Below are positions 8,376 through 18,588 of a stretch of DNA of 64,000 nucleotides, in pieces. A model generated the notes under the pieces. It had not been told where the DNA came from. It saw only the letters and a program-made list of their open reading frames with translations, and did no database searches. A program made the position numbers and the translations under genes. Position 1 is the first letter of the stretch, and every line of letters starts with the position of its first letter. The stretch comes from Paraburkholderia nodosa (GTDB taxonomy: Bacteria > Pseudomonadota > Gammaproteobacteria > Burkholderiales > Burkholderiaceae): the NCBI RefSeq assembly GCF_001718195.1, contig NZ_MCNV01000026.1:42751-106750 (forward strand), given 5' to 3'.

Positions 8376-9412
8376 AACTCGAACCGATCCCGATTACGCT
8401 CACGCGCTGCGCGAAGACGTTTCGCGGCACGCGCGTGCTCGAACCGCTCGACCTCGCGATCGGCGCCGGCGAAACGCTCGTGCTGCTCGGCCCTTCGGGC
8501 TGCGGCAAGACCACCACGCTGCGCATGATCGCGGGTCTGGAAACGCCCGACGCCGGCGGCCGCGTGGCCTTTGGCGACGAGGACGTGACCGCGCTGCCGA
8601 TCGAGCAGCGCAAGGTCGGCATGGTGTTCCAGAACTACGCCCTCTTTCCGAACCTCGACGTGCGCGGCAACATCGGCTATGGCCTGAAAATCCAGCGCGT
8701 TCCCGCCGCCGACGCGCGCGCACGCGTGGACGAATTGCTCGCGATGATGCGTCTCGAAGCGCACGCGACCAAGCCCATCAACCAGCTTTCGGGCGGCCAG
8801 CGCCAGCGCGTGGCGCTCGCACGCGCGCTCGCGCCACGCCCGCGTGTACTGCTGCTGGACGAGCCGCTCACCGCGCTCGATGCGCGCCTGCGCGACACCT
8901 TGCGCAGCGAGATGAACGCGCTGTTGCGCGAGCTGGGCGTGACGACGGTCTACGTCACGCACGATCAAGCCGAGGCGATGGAGCTGGGCGACCGCATCGT
9001 CGTGATGAGCGCAGGCCGCATCGAGCAGATCGGCACGCCGCGCGAGATCTATTTCCGGCCTGCGAGTCGTGCGGTCGCGCAGTTCGTCGGCACGCTCAAC
9101 CGGATCGCCGGAGAATGGCAAGGTGGCATGCTGCGCACGAGCGGCGGCGCCGTGCCGGCCGGCCCGTACCAGACGAGCGGCGCCGCCGAGCTGTATTTCC
9201 GCCCCGAAGACGCCACGCTCGCCGACCCTGTCGGCGCGCAGCTACGCGGCGTGATCGAGCAGGCGACCTTTCTCGGCGAGCGCACGCGGCTCACGATCGG
9301 CGGCGCGGCGCCCGATGCCCTGCTCGTCGACGTGGCGGGCCGCGTCGAGCTGGCGCGCGGCACGCCGGTCGGCATTTCGATTGCCCCTGAAGCGCTCATC
9401 GCGCTCGCGTAA
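8372..9412 (+). CDS. ABC transporter ATP-binding protein
   Basis: A 346-aa ATPase of the CysA/PotA/UgpC type that energises the importer. It has Walker A GPSGCGKTT, Q-loop in VFQNYALFPN, signature LSGGQRQRVALARAL, Walker B VLLLDEPLTALD and switch His in VTHDQAEA. The C-terminal 110 residues match the TOBE-like regulatory domain (AELYFRPEDATL). It overlaps the permease gene by 4 nt and is followed 22 nt later by the phosphodiesterase gene. Confidence 0.95.
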   Translation: MKLEPIPITLTRCAKTFRGTRVLEPLDLAIGAGETLVLLGPSGCGKTTTLRMIAGLETPDAGGRVAFGDEDVTALPIEQRKVGMVFQNYALFPNLDVRGNIGYGLKIQRVPAADARARVDELLAMMRLEAHATKPINQLSGGQRQRVALARALAPRPRVLLLDEPLTALDARLRDTLRSEMNALLRELGVTTVYVTHDQAEAMELGDRIVVMSAGRIEQIGTPREIYFRPASRAVAQFVGTLNRIAGEWQGGMLRTSGGAVPAGPYQTSGAAELYFRPEDATLADPVGAQLRGVIEQATFLGERTRLTIGGAAPDALLVDVAGRVELARGTPVGISIAPEALIALA

Positions 9413-9434
9413 TTCTTACTCAATGAGGACTACC

Positions 9435-10262
9435 ATGCTGCTGGCCCAGATCAGCGACCTGCACATCAAGCCACCGGGCGCGCTCGCCTATCGCCGCGTC
9501 GATACGGCCGCGAGCCTCGCACGCACCATCGCGCGGTTGAACGCGCTCACGCCGCGCCCCGACGCGGTGCTCATGACCGGCGACCTCGTCGACCAGGGCT
9601 CGGTCGAGGAATACCGGCACCTCAAGTCGCTGCTCGACACGCTCGAGATTCCGTACTGGCTCCTGATCGGCAACCACGACGCGCGCGAGCCGCTGCGCGA
9701 AGTATTCGCCGATCGGCCCGAACTGCGCGAAGGCGGCGAGTTCATCCAGTACGCCGTTGACCTCGGCGCGCTGCGCGTGATCGCGCTCGACTCCATGCAG
9801 CCGGGGCAAAGCGCGGGCACACTCTGCGCGGCACGCCTCGCGTGGCTCGCGCAGCAACTCGACGCGGCGCGCGGCAAGCCCGTGATCGTCGCGCTCCATC
9901 ACCCGCCGTTCGACTGCGGCATTGGCCATATGGATGCGATCCGGCTCGACGACGGCGCCGCGCAGGCGCTCGAAGCGCTCGTGGCGCAGCATCCCAACGT
10001 CGAGCGCGTGCTGTGCGGTCACGTGCACCGGCCCATGTTCGTGCGCTTCGGCGGCACGATCGCTGCGGCCGTGCCCGCGCCGGCCCACCAGGTCACGCTC
10101 GACCTCGCGCCCGACGCGCCCTCCACCTTCACGCTGGAGCCGCCCGCCTTCGCGCTGCATCGCTACGATCCGCGGGGCGGGATCGTCACGCATCATGGCT
10201 ACGTCGATCCATTCGACGGACCGTATCCGTTCTACGAGCCCTCGGGCGAGCTGATTGCCTGA
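9435..10262 (+). CDS. GpdQ/CpdA-like class III phosphodiesterase
   Basis: A 275-aa calcineurin-fold metallophosphoesterase. All five metal-binding blocks are visible: SDLH near the start, TGDLVD, GNHD, HHPPF and GHVHR. Family members hydrolyse cyclic nucleotides or glycerophosphodiesters using a two-metal centre. No signal peptide is seen, so it should act in the cytoplasm on imported substrate. ATG 9435 has GAGGAC at good spacing and was chosen over ATG 9423, which sits in that site. The position directly after the ABC genes suggests that the transporter brings in a phosphodiester that this enzyme cleaves; this is inference. Confidence 0.88.
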   Translation: MLLAQISDLHIKPPGALAYRRVDTAASLARTIARLNALTPRPDAVLMTGDLVDQGSVEEYRHLKSLLDTLEIPYWLLIGNHDAREPLREVFADRPELREGGEFIQYAVDLGALRVIALDSMQPGQSAGTLCAARLAWLAQQLDAARGKPVIVALHHPPFDCGIGHMDAIRLDDGAAQALEALVAQHPNVERVLCGHVHRPMFVRFGGTIAAAVPAPAHQVTLDLAPDAPSTFTLEPPAFALHRYDPRGGIVTHHGYVDPFDGPYPFYEPSGELIA

Positions 10263-10374
10263 AAGCGCGACAGGCGGCCCGCTCCCGGGCCGCCAGCGCG
10301 ATTGTGCGCGCTCCGGTATGATCGGCACGCTCGAAGCCTGCCTTTCGCATCACCGGGCGCCGCCCGCATCGCAC

Positions 10375-11589
10375 ATGTCCACACCTGATTCCGCAACCGC
10401 TGGCGCAAGCCAGTCGCTGCGCGGCCTGCTGCTCCTGCTCGCGACCATCGCGGGCGTCACGGTCGCGAACATCTACTTCAACCAGCCGCTGCTCGACGAT
10501 TTCCGCCAGAGCTTCCCGGCCGGCGCCGCGTGGATCGGCGCCGTGCCGGCCGGCACCCAGCTCGGCTACGCAGCGGGCATGCTGCTGCTCGCGCCGCTCG
10601 GCGACCGCTACGACCGCCGCCGCATCATCCTGCTGCAAACCGCCGGCCTGTGCGTCGCGCTGCTCGTCGCGGCCACGGCGCCCTCGCTTGCCGTGCTGGT
10701 CGGCGCGAGCCTCGCGATCGGCATCCTCTCCACCATCGCGCAGCAGGCCGTGCCGTTTTCCGCGGAACTCGCGCCGCCCGAGGCGCGCGGCCACGCGGTG
10801 GGCACGGTGATGAGCGGCCTCTTGCTCGGCATCCTGCTCGCGCGTACCGCGGCCGGTTTCGTCGGTCAGTACTTCGGCTGGCGCGCGGTATTCGGCGCGT
10901 CGATCGTCGCGCTGCTCGTGCTCGCGCTCGTCATCGTGAAAAAGTTGCCGAAGAGCCAGCCGACCTCGACGCTCGGCTACGGCAAGCTGCTCGGCTCGAT
11001 GTGGCATCTCGTGCTGGAGCTGCCCGGACTGCGTGAAGCATCGGCGACCGGCGCCTGCCTCTTCGCCGCGTTCAGCCTCTTCTGGCCCGTGCTCACGCTG
11101 CTGCTCGCGGGCGAGCCGTTCCATCTCGGGCCGCAGGCGGCGGGCCTGTTCGGCATCGTCGGTGCGGCGGGCGCGCTGGCCGCGCCGATGGCGGGCCGCT
11201 CCGCCGACAAGCGCGGGCCGCGCGCTGTCATCACGATGTCGATCGCGCTGATGGCGCTCGCGTTCGTGATCTTCGCATTCTCCGGCACGAGCCTGATTGG
11301 CCTCGTGATCGGCGTGATCGTGCTCGACGTGGGCGTGCAGGCCGCGCAGATCTCGAATCAGTCGCGCATCTACGCGCTGCGCCCCGAGGCGCGCAGCCGC
11401 GTGAATACGGTGTTCATGGTCTGCTACTTCATTGGCGGCGCGACCGGTTCCGCCGTGGGCGTAACCGCGTGGCACGCATTCGGCTGGATCGGCGTGTGCG
11501 CAGCGGGCATCGCATTCACGGCGCTCGCCGGCTGGATTCACCATGCAACGCGCCCGCGCATGGGCGCGGGCGCGCGGACTTCTTCCTGA
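10375..11589 (+). CDS. MFS transporter
   Basis: A 404-aa, about 12-segment major facilitator with the family motif between helices 2 and 3 (GDRYDRRRII). The protein resembles the uncharacterised YgaY/AraJ-like drug:H+ antiporter group (ANIYFNQPLLDDF near the N-terminus). The start MSTPDSAT was chosen because the open frame upstream lacks similarity and any ribosome site; no strong site precedes this ATG either. It follows the phosphodiesterase gene by 112 nt and may be independent. The substrate is unknown. Confidence 0.85.
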   Translation: MSTPDSATAGASQSLRGLLLLLATIAGVTVANIYFNQPLLDDFRQSFPAGAAWIGAVPAGTQLGYAAGMLLLAPLGDRYDRRRIILLQTAGLCVALLVAATAPSLAVLVGASLAIGILSTIAQQAVPFSAELAPPEARGHAVGTVMSGLLLGILLARTAAGFVGQYFGWRAVFGASIVALLVLALVIVKKLPKSQPTSTLGYGKLLGSMWHLVLELPGLREASATGACLFAAFSLFWPVLTLLLAGEPFHLGPQAAGLFGIVGAAGALAAPMAGRSADKRGPRAVITMSIALMALAFVIFAFSGTSLIGLVIGVIVLDVGVQAAQISNQSRIYALRPEARSRVNTVFMVCYFIGGATGSAVGVTAWHAFGWIGVCAAGIAFTALAGWIHHATRPRMGAGARTSS

Positions 11590-11605
11590 GGGCTGGCGTC
11601 AGGCG

Positions 11606-12148
11606 TTATTTGCTCGCATACAGCAAATCGGTCATATCGTCGGCGTGCTCTTCCTCCGTCGCGAGGATTTCCTCGAAGATGCGTCGCGTCGTGGTGTCGT
11701 CATGACCGAGATAATTGATGATCGCGCGATAGCTCTCGATGGCGATGCGCTCCGCGATCAGATTCTCGCGGATCATGTCCTTCAGGTCGACCCCTTCCTT
11801 GTATTCCGAGTGCGAGCGCTCGAGCAGCGTTGCCGGCGAGAAGTCTGGCTCGCCGCCTAGCTGCACGATCCGGGCCGCGAGCATATCGGCGTGCTGCTGC
11901 TCCTCGGTCGCGTGCTGGAGAAACTCGGCCGCCACCGACTCGGACTCGATGCCCTTCGCCATGAAATGGTGCCGCTTGTAGCGCAGCACGCACACGAGCT
12001 CCGTGGCGAGCGAATCGTTGAGCAACTTGAGCACGGTCTCGCGATTCGCGGGGTAGTCCGACGTGACCGGCCCCTGGTCGAGATTGCGGCGCGCCTCATC
12101 GCGTACGCGCTTGAGATCGAACTCAAACGAAGCGTGTGTCTTCGACAT
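11606..12148 (-). CDS. Ferritin-like/bacterioferritin-type protein
   Basis: A 180-aa four-helix-bundle protein. The di-iron pattern is visible: LNDSLATELVCVLRYKRHH (Glu, helix 1), HATEEQQHADML (E-x2-H, helix 2), IAERIAIESYRAI (helix 3) and ATEEEHADDM (E-x2-H, helix 4). It likely stores iron or protects against oxidative stress in the cytoplasm. It is convergent with the MFS gene (16-nt gap). The ATG at 12148 has AAGGAGAG upstream. It may be a bacterioferritin relative without haem; the haem-ligating Met is not obvious. Confidence 0.85.
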   Translation of the reverse strand: MSKTHASFEFDLKRVRDEARRNLDQGPVTSDYPANRETVLKLLNDSLATELVCVLRYKRHHFMAKGIESESVAAEFLQHATEEQQHADMLAARIVQLGGEPDFSPATLLERSHSEYKEGVDLKDMIRENLIAERIAIESYRAIINYLGHDDTTTRRIFEEILATEEEHADDMTDLLYASK

Positions 12149-12204
12149 CTGACTCTCCTTCGAACATGACATGCATGAGTGGGATTGGGTTTCGCATGCG
12201 CGCG

Positions 12205-12366
12205 TCATCGGTGCATCACGCCTAGCAGCAACGTGACGACGAAGACCACGAGGAAGATATAGAACAGGATCTTGGCGATTTCGGCCGCGCCCGCAGCGAT
12301 TCCCGTGAAGCCGAACACGGCGGCGATGATCGCGATGATGAAAAACACGATGGCGTAGTGAAGCAT
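12205..12366 (-). CDS. DUF1328-family small membrane protein
   Basis: A 53-aa protein with two hydrophobic helices (YAIVFFIIAIIAAVFGFTGI and KILFYIFLVVFVVTLLLG). The central GFTGIAAGAAEIAK linker is the hallmark of the DUF1328/YtjA family, small inner-membrane proteins of unknown role often near stress genes. A very strong ribosome site (AAGGAGGA) precedes the ATG. It lies 56 nt upstream of the ferritin-like gene on the same strand and may be cotranscribed with it. Confidence 0.9.
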   Translation of the reverse strand: MLHYAIVFFIIAIIAAVFGFTGIAAGAAEIAKILFYIFLVVFVVTLLLGVMHR

Positions 12367-12536
12367 GGCGTAGTCCTCCTTGTGGGCGGATGTGCTGCGC
12401 TATGTCGCGCCTGCGTCAGCGCTAGCGCAAGCCGCGGACCCGACGCCTGCGCACACGCAGACGCATGGCGGCACAAATGACCGGGCACGAGACATGCTGG
12501 AGAGTGATCTCCTTTGACACCGTGGAGGACTTCCTC

Positions 12537-12674
12537 ATGAAACGCCTGATTGCCCTCTTTCTCGTTACCGCATCGCTGGCAGCGCTCTCGGCCTGCAACA
12601 CGATGGCGGGTGCCGGCGAGGACGTTTCCGCAGGCGGCCACGCCCTCACGAATTCGGCGGAAAAGGCAAAATAG
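12537..12674 (+). CDS. Entericidin-like small lipoprotein
   Basis: A 45-aa lipoprotein: signal peptide MKRLIALFLVTASLAALSAC with lipobox LSAC, then NTMAGAGEDVSAGGHALTNSAEKAK. This is the entericidin EcnA/EcnB layout, small cell-envelope lipoproteins linked to stationary-phase lysis or stress. The ribosome site is GTGGAGGA. The gene stands alone and diverges from the DUF1328/ferritin pair. Confidence 0.9.
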   Translation: MKRLIALFLVTASLAALSACNTMAGAGEDVSAGGHALTNSAEKAK

Positions 12675-12857
12675 TGTCCGGCAAACGGTAAAGGCGCCGG
12701 AATGACGGCTAACGCGTGCGCGTAGCTCGTACGTACGCTACCGGCATCGATCACCGGTGAACGACGAAGTCGCGGCCGCTGTGCGCCTCGCAGGCGCAGC
12801 GGCCGCGCACGCAACGCGGCGCGACGACGCGAGGCGCGTCGCGAAGGCAGGATGAAC

Positions 12858-13835
12858 TCAGGCAGTGCGGCGGCGGTCGTCGAACAGGAACGACAGACCC
12901 ACGCTGCCGAGAATCAGCACGGTCGCGACAACGGTTGCGCTCGTGACCGGCTCGCCGAGCAGCAGCGCGCCGAGTGCGACGGCAACAACGGGATTCACGT
13001 ACATGCAACTGCTCGCGACGAGCGGGCTGGTATGGCGGATCAGGTAGCCATAAGCGACGTAGGCCGCCATCGTGCCGATGAAAAGCAGGTAGAGAAACGC
13101 CACGAGCGGCAGGAAATGCAGCTCGCCCATGCGTTCGCCGCTGATCCACGCGACCGTCGTCGAAATGGCGCCGCCCAGGCCGATCTGCAGCGCCGTCGCG
13201 ACGAAGAGATCGGTCGGCAACGTGAGCTTGCCCGCCAGATGCGCGCCGATTGCCCAGAAGAGCGCGCCGCACAGAATCGCGAGGCTGCCGCCCGCCGAGC
13301 CGGCCGCGGCACCGCCGTGGCTCAGGATGGCAATGCCGACGAGGCCGAGCGCGACCGCGGCCCATTCGGCCTTTGCCACGCGCCGCCCGGTGACCGCCGA
13401 GATCACGGTCGCAAAGAGCGGCACCGTGGCGACCATCACGGCCGCCTTGCCGGTGCCCACTGTACGCATGCCGTAGGCGAGCATGCCGCTCGACAGGCCC
13501 ACGAGCAGCGTGCCCACCACGCCCGCGTTGCGCACTTCGAGCAGCGTTGGCATGACGGGCCGCCGGCGCATGGCGAAGACGAACAGGCCGATCCCGGCGA
13601 GCAGATTGCGCAAGCCGGAAAGCAGGAGCGGCGGGAAAGAATCGAGCGCGACTTTCACGCCGAGATACGTCGAGCCCCAAACGAAGTAGACGACGGCGAG
13701 CGAGAGCGCAACGCGCCCGGTGCGCGATTGCGGCAGCCGTACGGCACGCGCGAAACGCCATAGCGCGGCTGCGACCTGCTTGGCCCCGGCGAATAAAGAT
13801 TGAGTGTTCACGTGGAAAGGCAAACGGGGAGGCAT
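12858..13835 (-). CDS. EamA-family (DMT) transporter
   Basis: A 325-aa inner-membrane protein with ten hydrophobic helices in two EamA repeats, close to the YedA type. Landmarks are VYFVWGSTYLGVKVALDSFPPLLLSG at the start of repeat 1 and a matching FWAIGAHLAGKL segment at the start of repeat 2, ending with ALLLGEPVTSATVVATVLILGSVGLS. Members export amino acids or metabolites. The start MPPRLPFHVN (GGTGA upstream) was chosen over a longer frame; residues 1-38 are hydrophilic and could also be shorter. The substrate is unknown. Confidence 0.85.
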   Translation of the reverse strand: MPPRLPFHVNTQSLFAGAKQVAAALWRFARAVRLPQSRTGRVALSLAVVYFVWGSTYLGVKVALDSFPPLLLSGLRNLLAGIGLFVFAMRRRPVMPTLLEVRNAGVVGTLLVGLSSGMLAYGMRTVGTGKAAVMVATVPLFATVISAVTGRRVAKAEWAAVALGLVGIAILSHGGAAAGSAGGSLAILCGALFWAIGAHLAGKLTLPTDLFVATALQIGLGGAISTTVAWISGERMGELHFLPLVAFLYLLFIGTMAAYVAYGYLIRHTSPLVASSCMYVNPVVAVALGALLLGEPVTSATVVATVLILGSVGLSFLFDDRRRTA

Positions 13836-14534
13836 CGTCAATTCACCGCGGCAGGTGAAAGGCAGGACCGCGGGCGCCCCGGCAGCAAGGTGGCGGGACG
13901 TGTGAAGCTCGACGGCATGGTGCAGATGCGCAAAAACGCGAAAAAAGACGGAGTACGAAGGACACCCGGGACGGGCGAAGCGCATTATGCAACAACGCCG
14001 GGTGTTGCGGATGCTTTCAGGATGCTTTATGCGCAGCGATTCGTTGCGTGCGCGTCACAGTGTGAGCGGCGCAAGCGAGGACCGTGGATCGCGCACCAAA
14101 TTGCCGTGTAACGGCCGCGTTGCGCCGCGCTGGGAAGACCGTGCTAGCATGACAAAACCTTTCGCTTAACTTTCACCAACCGGATTTCATACACGCCGCT
14201 CGCCATGCTTTCGCTCGTTTCGCGTCCCGTATTCGCCTTGCCGCCGCGTCATTTGCGCGGCGCGTCGGCACGCGTACGCGCCGAGCGCGAGCGAACCGCG
14301 CCGTGGCCTCTCGACACCCGAGCGCGCGCCCTAGCTACTCTCTCCGCTCCGCTTTACGCCGCCCGGCGTCCGCACTGAATCGCCTCCCCAACCCATCGGA
14401 GCCGGTCGGTCGGGCTCCGGGCCGATCCGTTACACCGCCGTTACGCCCCGCTGCGGCCCGCGCCCGATTGCGCGAGTTCGCTCCCAGCCCTCGCCGTTAC
14501 CTCGAATCTTTTCTGGATCGCAAGGAAGACTGCC
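13836..14534. other. Gene-free stretch before rnk
   Basis: No supported coding frame is visible in these 699 nt. It should contain the promoters of the EamA gene (minus) and rnk (plus), which I could not place with confidence. A short plus-strand frame around 14204 lacks a ribosome site. Confidence 0.4.
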
Positions 14535-14942
14535 ATGTCGAAGAAAATCCGTTACTTCACCGAACTCGATGTCGCCCGCCTCGAAAAATGCGCCGCCGAA
14601 CCCGGCGCCGCGCCCGCGCGCCAGGCCATGCTCGACGAACTCCTCGAACACGCCGTGATCGTGGAATCGCGCGACATGGCCGCCAACGTCGTGACGATGA
14701 ACTCGCAGGTCACGCTCGTGGACGAGCGTAACGGCGCATCCCTCACGTACACCGTCGTCTATCCGCATGAGGCGAACGTCGACGCCGGGCGCCTGAACGT
14801 GTTCTCACCCGCGGGTCTCGCGCTCCTCGGCGCGAAGCGCGGCAACGCCGTGCGCTTCACGACGCCGGGCGGCGCGGTCGAAACCCTGAAGATCGAGCGC
14901 ATCCTGTTTCAGCCGGAAGCTTCGAAGGATTTCACGCTGTAA
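14535..14942 (+). CDS. rnk: Rnk-family regulator of nucleoside diphosphate kinase
   Basis: A 135-aa protein matching Rnk: a short N-terminal coiled-coil-like helix (residues 8-45) and a C-terminal FKBP-like GreA/GreB C-domain (VTLVDERNGASLTYTVVYPHEAN, LNVFSPAGLALLGAKRGNAV). In E. coli, Rnk binds RNA polymerase near the secondary channel and affects nucleoside diphosphate kinase levels. AAGGAAG precedes the ATG. It stands alone between the EamA gene and the thiC riboswitch. Confidence 0.92.
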   Translation: MSKKIRYFTELDVARLEKCAAEPGAAPARQAMLDELLEHAVIVESRDMAANVVTMNSQVTLVDERNGASLTYTVVYPHEANVDAGRLNVFSPAGLALLGAKRGNAVRFTTPGGAVETLKIERILFQPEASKDFTL

Positions 14943-15047
14943 ACTCGGCCCATACTACACATCGCGACACCCCGCGCCTGACACATCGCGCGCGAGATGG
15001 CACTTGCCAGATCGTCGCAGCGCGGTGTATCGTTTGGCCTTGCTTAC

Positions 15048-15157
15048 GCGGGGGTCCTGCGTCATGCGCCGCATCGAACGAAAGTCGTGCAGCGTATTTC
15101 GCGGGTGAGAAATACCCTTTGAACCTGATCTGGATAATGCCAGCGCAGGGAAGCGTC
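15048..15157 (+). promoter_or_regulatory. TPP riboswitch (THI element) of thiC
   Basis: The conserved core is present in order: GGGGTCC, then GGGTGAGAAATACCC (the GAGA bulge), TTTGAACCTGATCTGGATAATGCCAGCG and the closing CGCAGGGAAGCG. It ends about 117 nt before the thiC start. TPP binding is expected to lower thiC expression, most likely by blocking translation or by termination; which of the two cannot be read with certainty here. Confidence 0.97.
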
Positions 15158-15273
15158 CGGACTTCGCAACATCGCTCAGCGCCTCACCTCATCACAGCGA
15201 AGTCCGTCCACGTTCCGTCTCGTCTCCTGCTAAGCCGCTGTTCCCACTTTGCTTTGCATGGAGAGAGAGACGC

Positions 15274-17205
<1,932 letters not shown>

Positions 17206-17242
17206 GCGCTGACTTCGGGCTGACTCAGGGCTCACTACGCCC

Positions 17243-17265
17243 CGGCGGGCGCTCGCCGCCCGCCG
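17243..17265 (+). terminator. GC-rich hairpin after thiC
   Basis: A perfect 9-bp stem with a 5-nt loop lies 38 nt after the thiC stop. It is followed by AAACATTTA instead of a T run, so it may only stabilise the 3' end. Confidence 0.45.
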
Positions 17266-17417
17266 AAACATTTACTAACGATTCCCACAACTCTCTGACA
17301 AGCGCACACACCCTGATACGGGTCGCGTGGCTAGCATGAGGGTGTCGAAGGCGCAGCGTGCGTGCCAGCGCACGCCGCACCGCACACTCGAACGCATCAT
17401 GCGTAGGGAGTCGAAAA

Positions 17418-17639
17418 ATGAATACGCTCAAACGTGCACGCACGCTACTCACGGTGACGACACTCATCGCCGTGCTGGGCAGTCTTGGCGCTTGCGACAA
17501 CATGTCGAGACGCGACCGCGATACGGTGATCGGCGCGGGCGTGGGTGGCGTGGCCGGCGCGGCGATCGGCGGCAATGCGCTCTCCACCGTGGGCGGCGCA
17601 GCGGTGGGTGGCGTGATCGGCAATCAGGTAGGCAAGTAA
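17418..17639 (+). CDS. Glycine-zipper lipoprotein (OsmB-like)
   Basis: A 73-aa protein with a lipoprotein signal (TTLIAVLGSLGAC, Cys26) and a C-terminal glycine-zipper pair: IGAGVGGVAGAAIGG and VGGAAVGGVIGNQVGK. This is the pattern of OsmB and related osmotic- or stress-induced outer-membrane lipoproteins. ATG 17418 has GGGAG upstream; the open frame extends to 17358 without support. It is followed by an intrinsic terminator. Confidence 0.9.
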   Translation: MNTLKRARTLLTVTTLIAVLGSLGACDNMSRRDRDTVIGAGVGGVAGAAIGGNALSTVGGAAVGGVIGNQVGK

Positions 17640-17773
17640 GTAGCAAACAGGCATAGAGCCAGTACGGATCGACGATGCGGCTGCACGACGGGCTGCACGA
17701 TCGAAGCGACGGCACAGAACAGAAACGACACGACAGGCAACACGCCATCCACGGCGTGCATCAGGGAAGGATG

Positions 17774-17804
17774 CGCGGCGCAGACCCTCACGGGCTGCGC
17801 CGCG
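17774..17804 (+). terminator. Intrinsic terminator after the glycine-zipper gene
   Basis: A perfect 10-bp stem (17774-17783 with 17795-17804) is followed by TTTGCTT. It lies 135 nt after the glycine-zipper stop. Nothing else is seen in the gap 17640-17967 except the ribosome site of the next gene. Confidence 0.65.
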
Positions 17805-17967
17805 TTTGCTTGGGTCGCTGGCGTCGCGGCCGCAGGACTGCGCGAAATATTCGGTTAACGACGCATCGCGCAAAGCGTGTTCGCACGGCGTAAGCTCGAA
17901 CGAATCAGACGGCCCGAGCCTGATGGCGATCATCCTGCGCGGCCGTTCGCCACTCGCGGAGCCCGCC

Positions 17968-18357
17968 ATGAAACGTCCGTCTGTGCTTGTGATCGCCGCC
18001 GCGAGCGCGCTCCCCGCGCTTTCCGGCTGCTACTACTACGCCCCCTACGGCTACCCGCCCTACTACTACGGCACCGTGCCCGTCGCCGCCATACAGCAGG
18101 AAACCGCGGTCGTGCAAACGGCGCCGAACCCCGCGCCTGCCGCCGTGCCCGACGCGCAGTATCCGGGACCGCTCTATCCCTCGCCGCCGGTTGCGATCGC
18201 CGTGCCTGCGTGGCCGGCCTATCCAGCATCTCCAGCGGTCTACCCCCCGACCTATCCCGCCTACTACCCTTACCCTGCGTACGGCTGGGGCTGGGGCGCG
18301 CCCGCCGTCTCTTTCGGCTTCGGCTACTGGGGCGGCGGCAGGCACTGGCATCACTGA
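17968..18357 (+). CDS. Tyr/Pro-rich putative lipoprotein
   Basis: A 129-aa protein with a signal peptide ending LPALSGC (lipobox LSGC, Cys19). The mature chain is low-complexity: it starts YYYAPYGYPPYYYG, has a Pro/Ala middle and ends in a Gly/Trp/His tail (GYWGGGRHWHH). Such aromatic, flexible chains are common among Burkholderia envelope lipoproteins of unknown role. The His-rich end could bind metal, but this is speculative. GGAG precedes the ATG. Confidence 0.7.
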   Translation: MKRPSVLVIAAASALPALSGCYYYAPYGYPPYYYGTVPVAAIQQETAVVQTAPNPAPAAVPDAQYPGPLYPSPPVAIAVPAWPAYPASPAVYPPTYPAYYPYPAYGWGWGAPAVSFGFGYWGGGRHWHH

Positions 18358-18588
18358 TGTTCACGCACCCAGCCACGCCGCGAACTGCGCCACAAAACGG
18401 TGCCGGACCGTACTTTCCCTCCTTGACGCTCCCGTGTCGTTATCTATCCTCCAAGTGGGCTAGCGGGGATTGAAGCAGCGCCTTAACTCGGCCGCCTGGC
18501 CGGGCCCTGAACTCCACAGCCGACGACGCGCCCCGGCGCATGCTGCCGCACTGCTGCGCCGACAACGAACCAGCATAAAGGAGACGTG

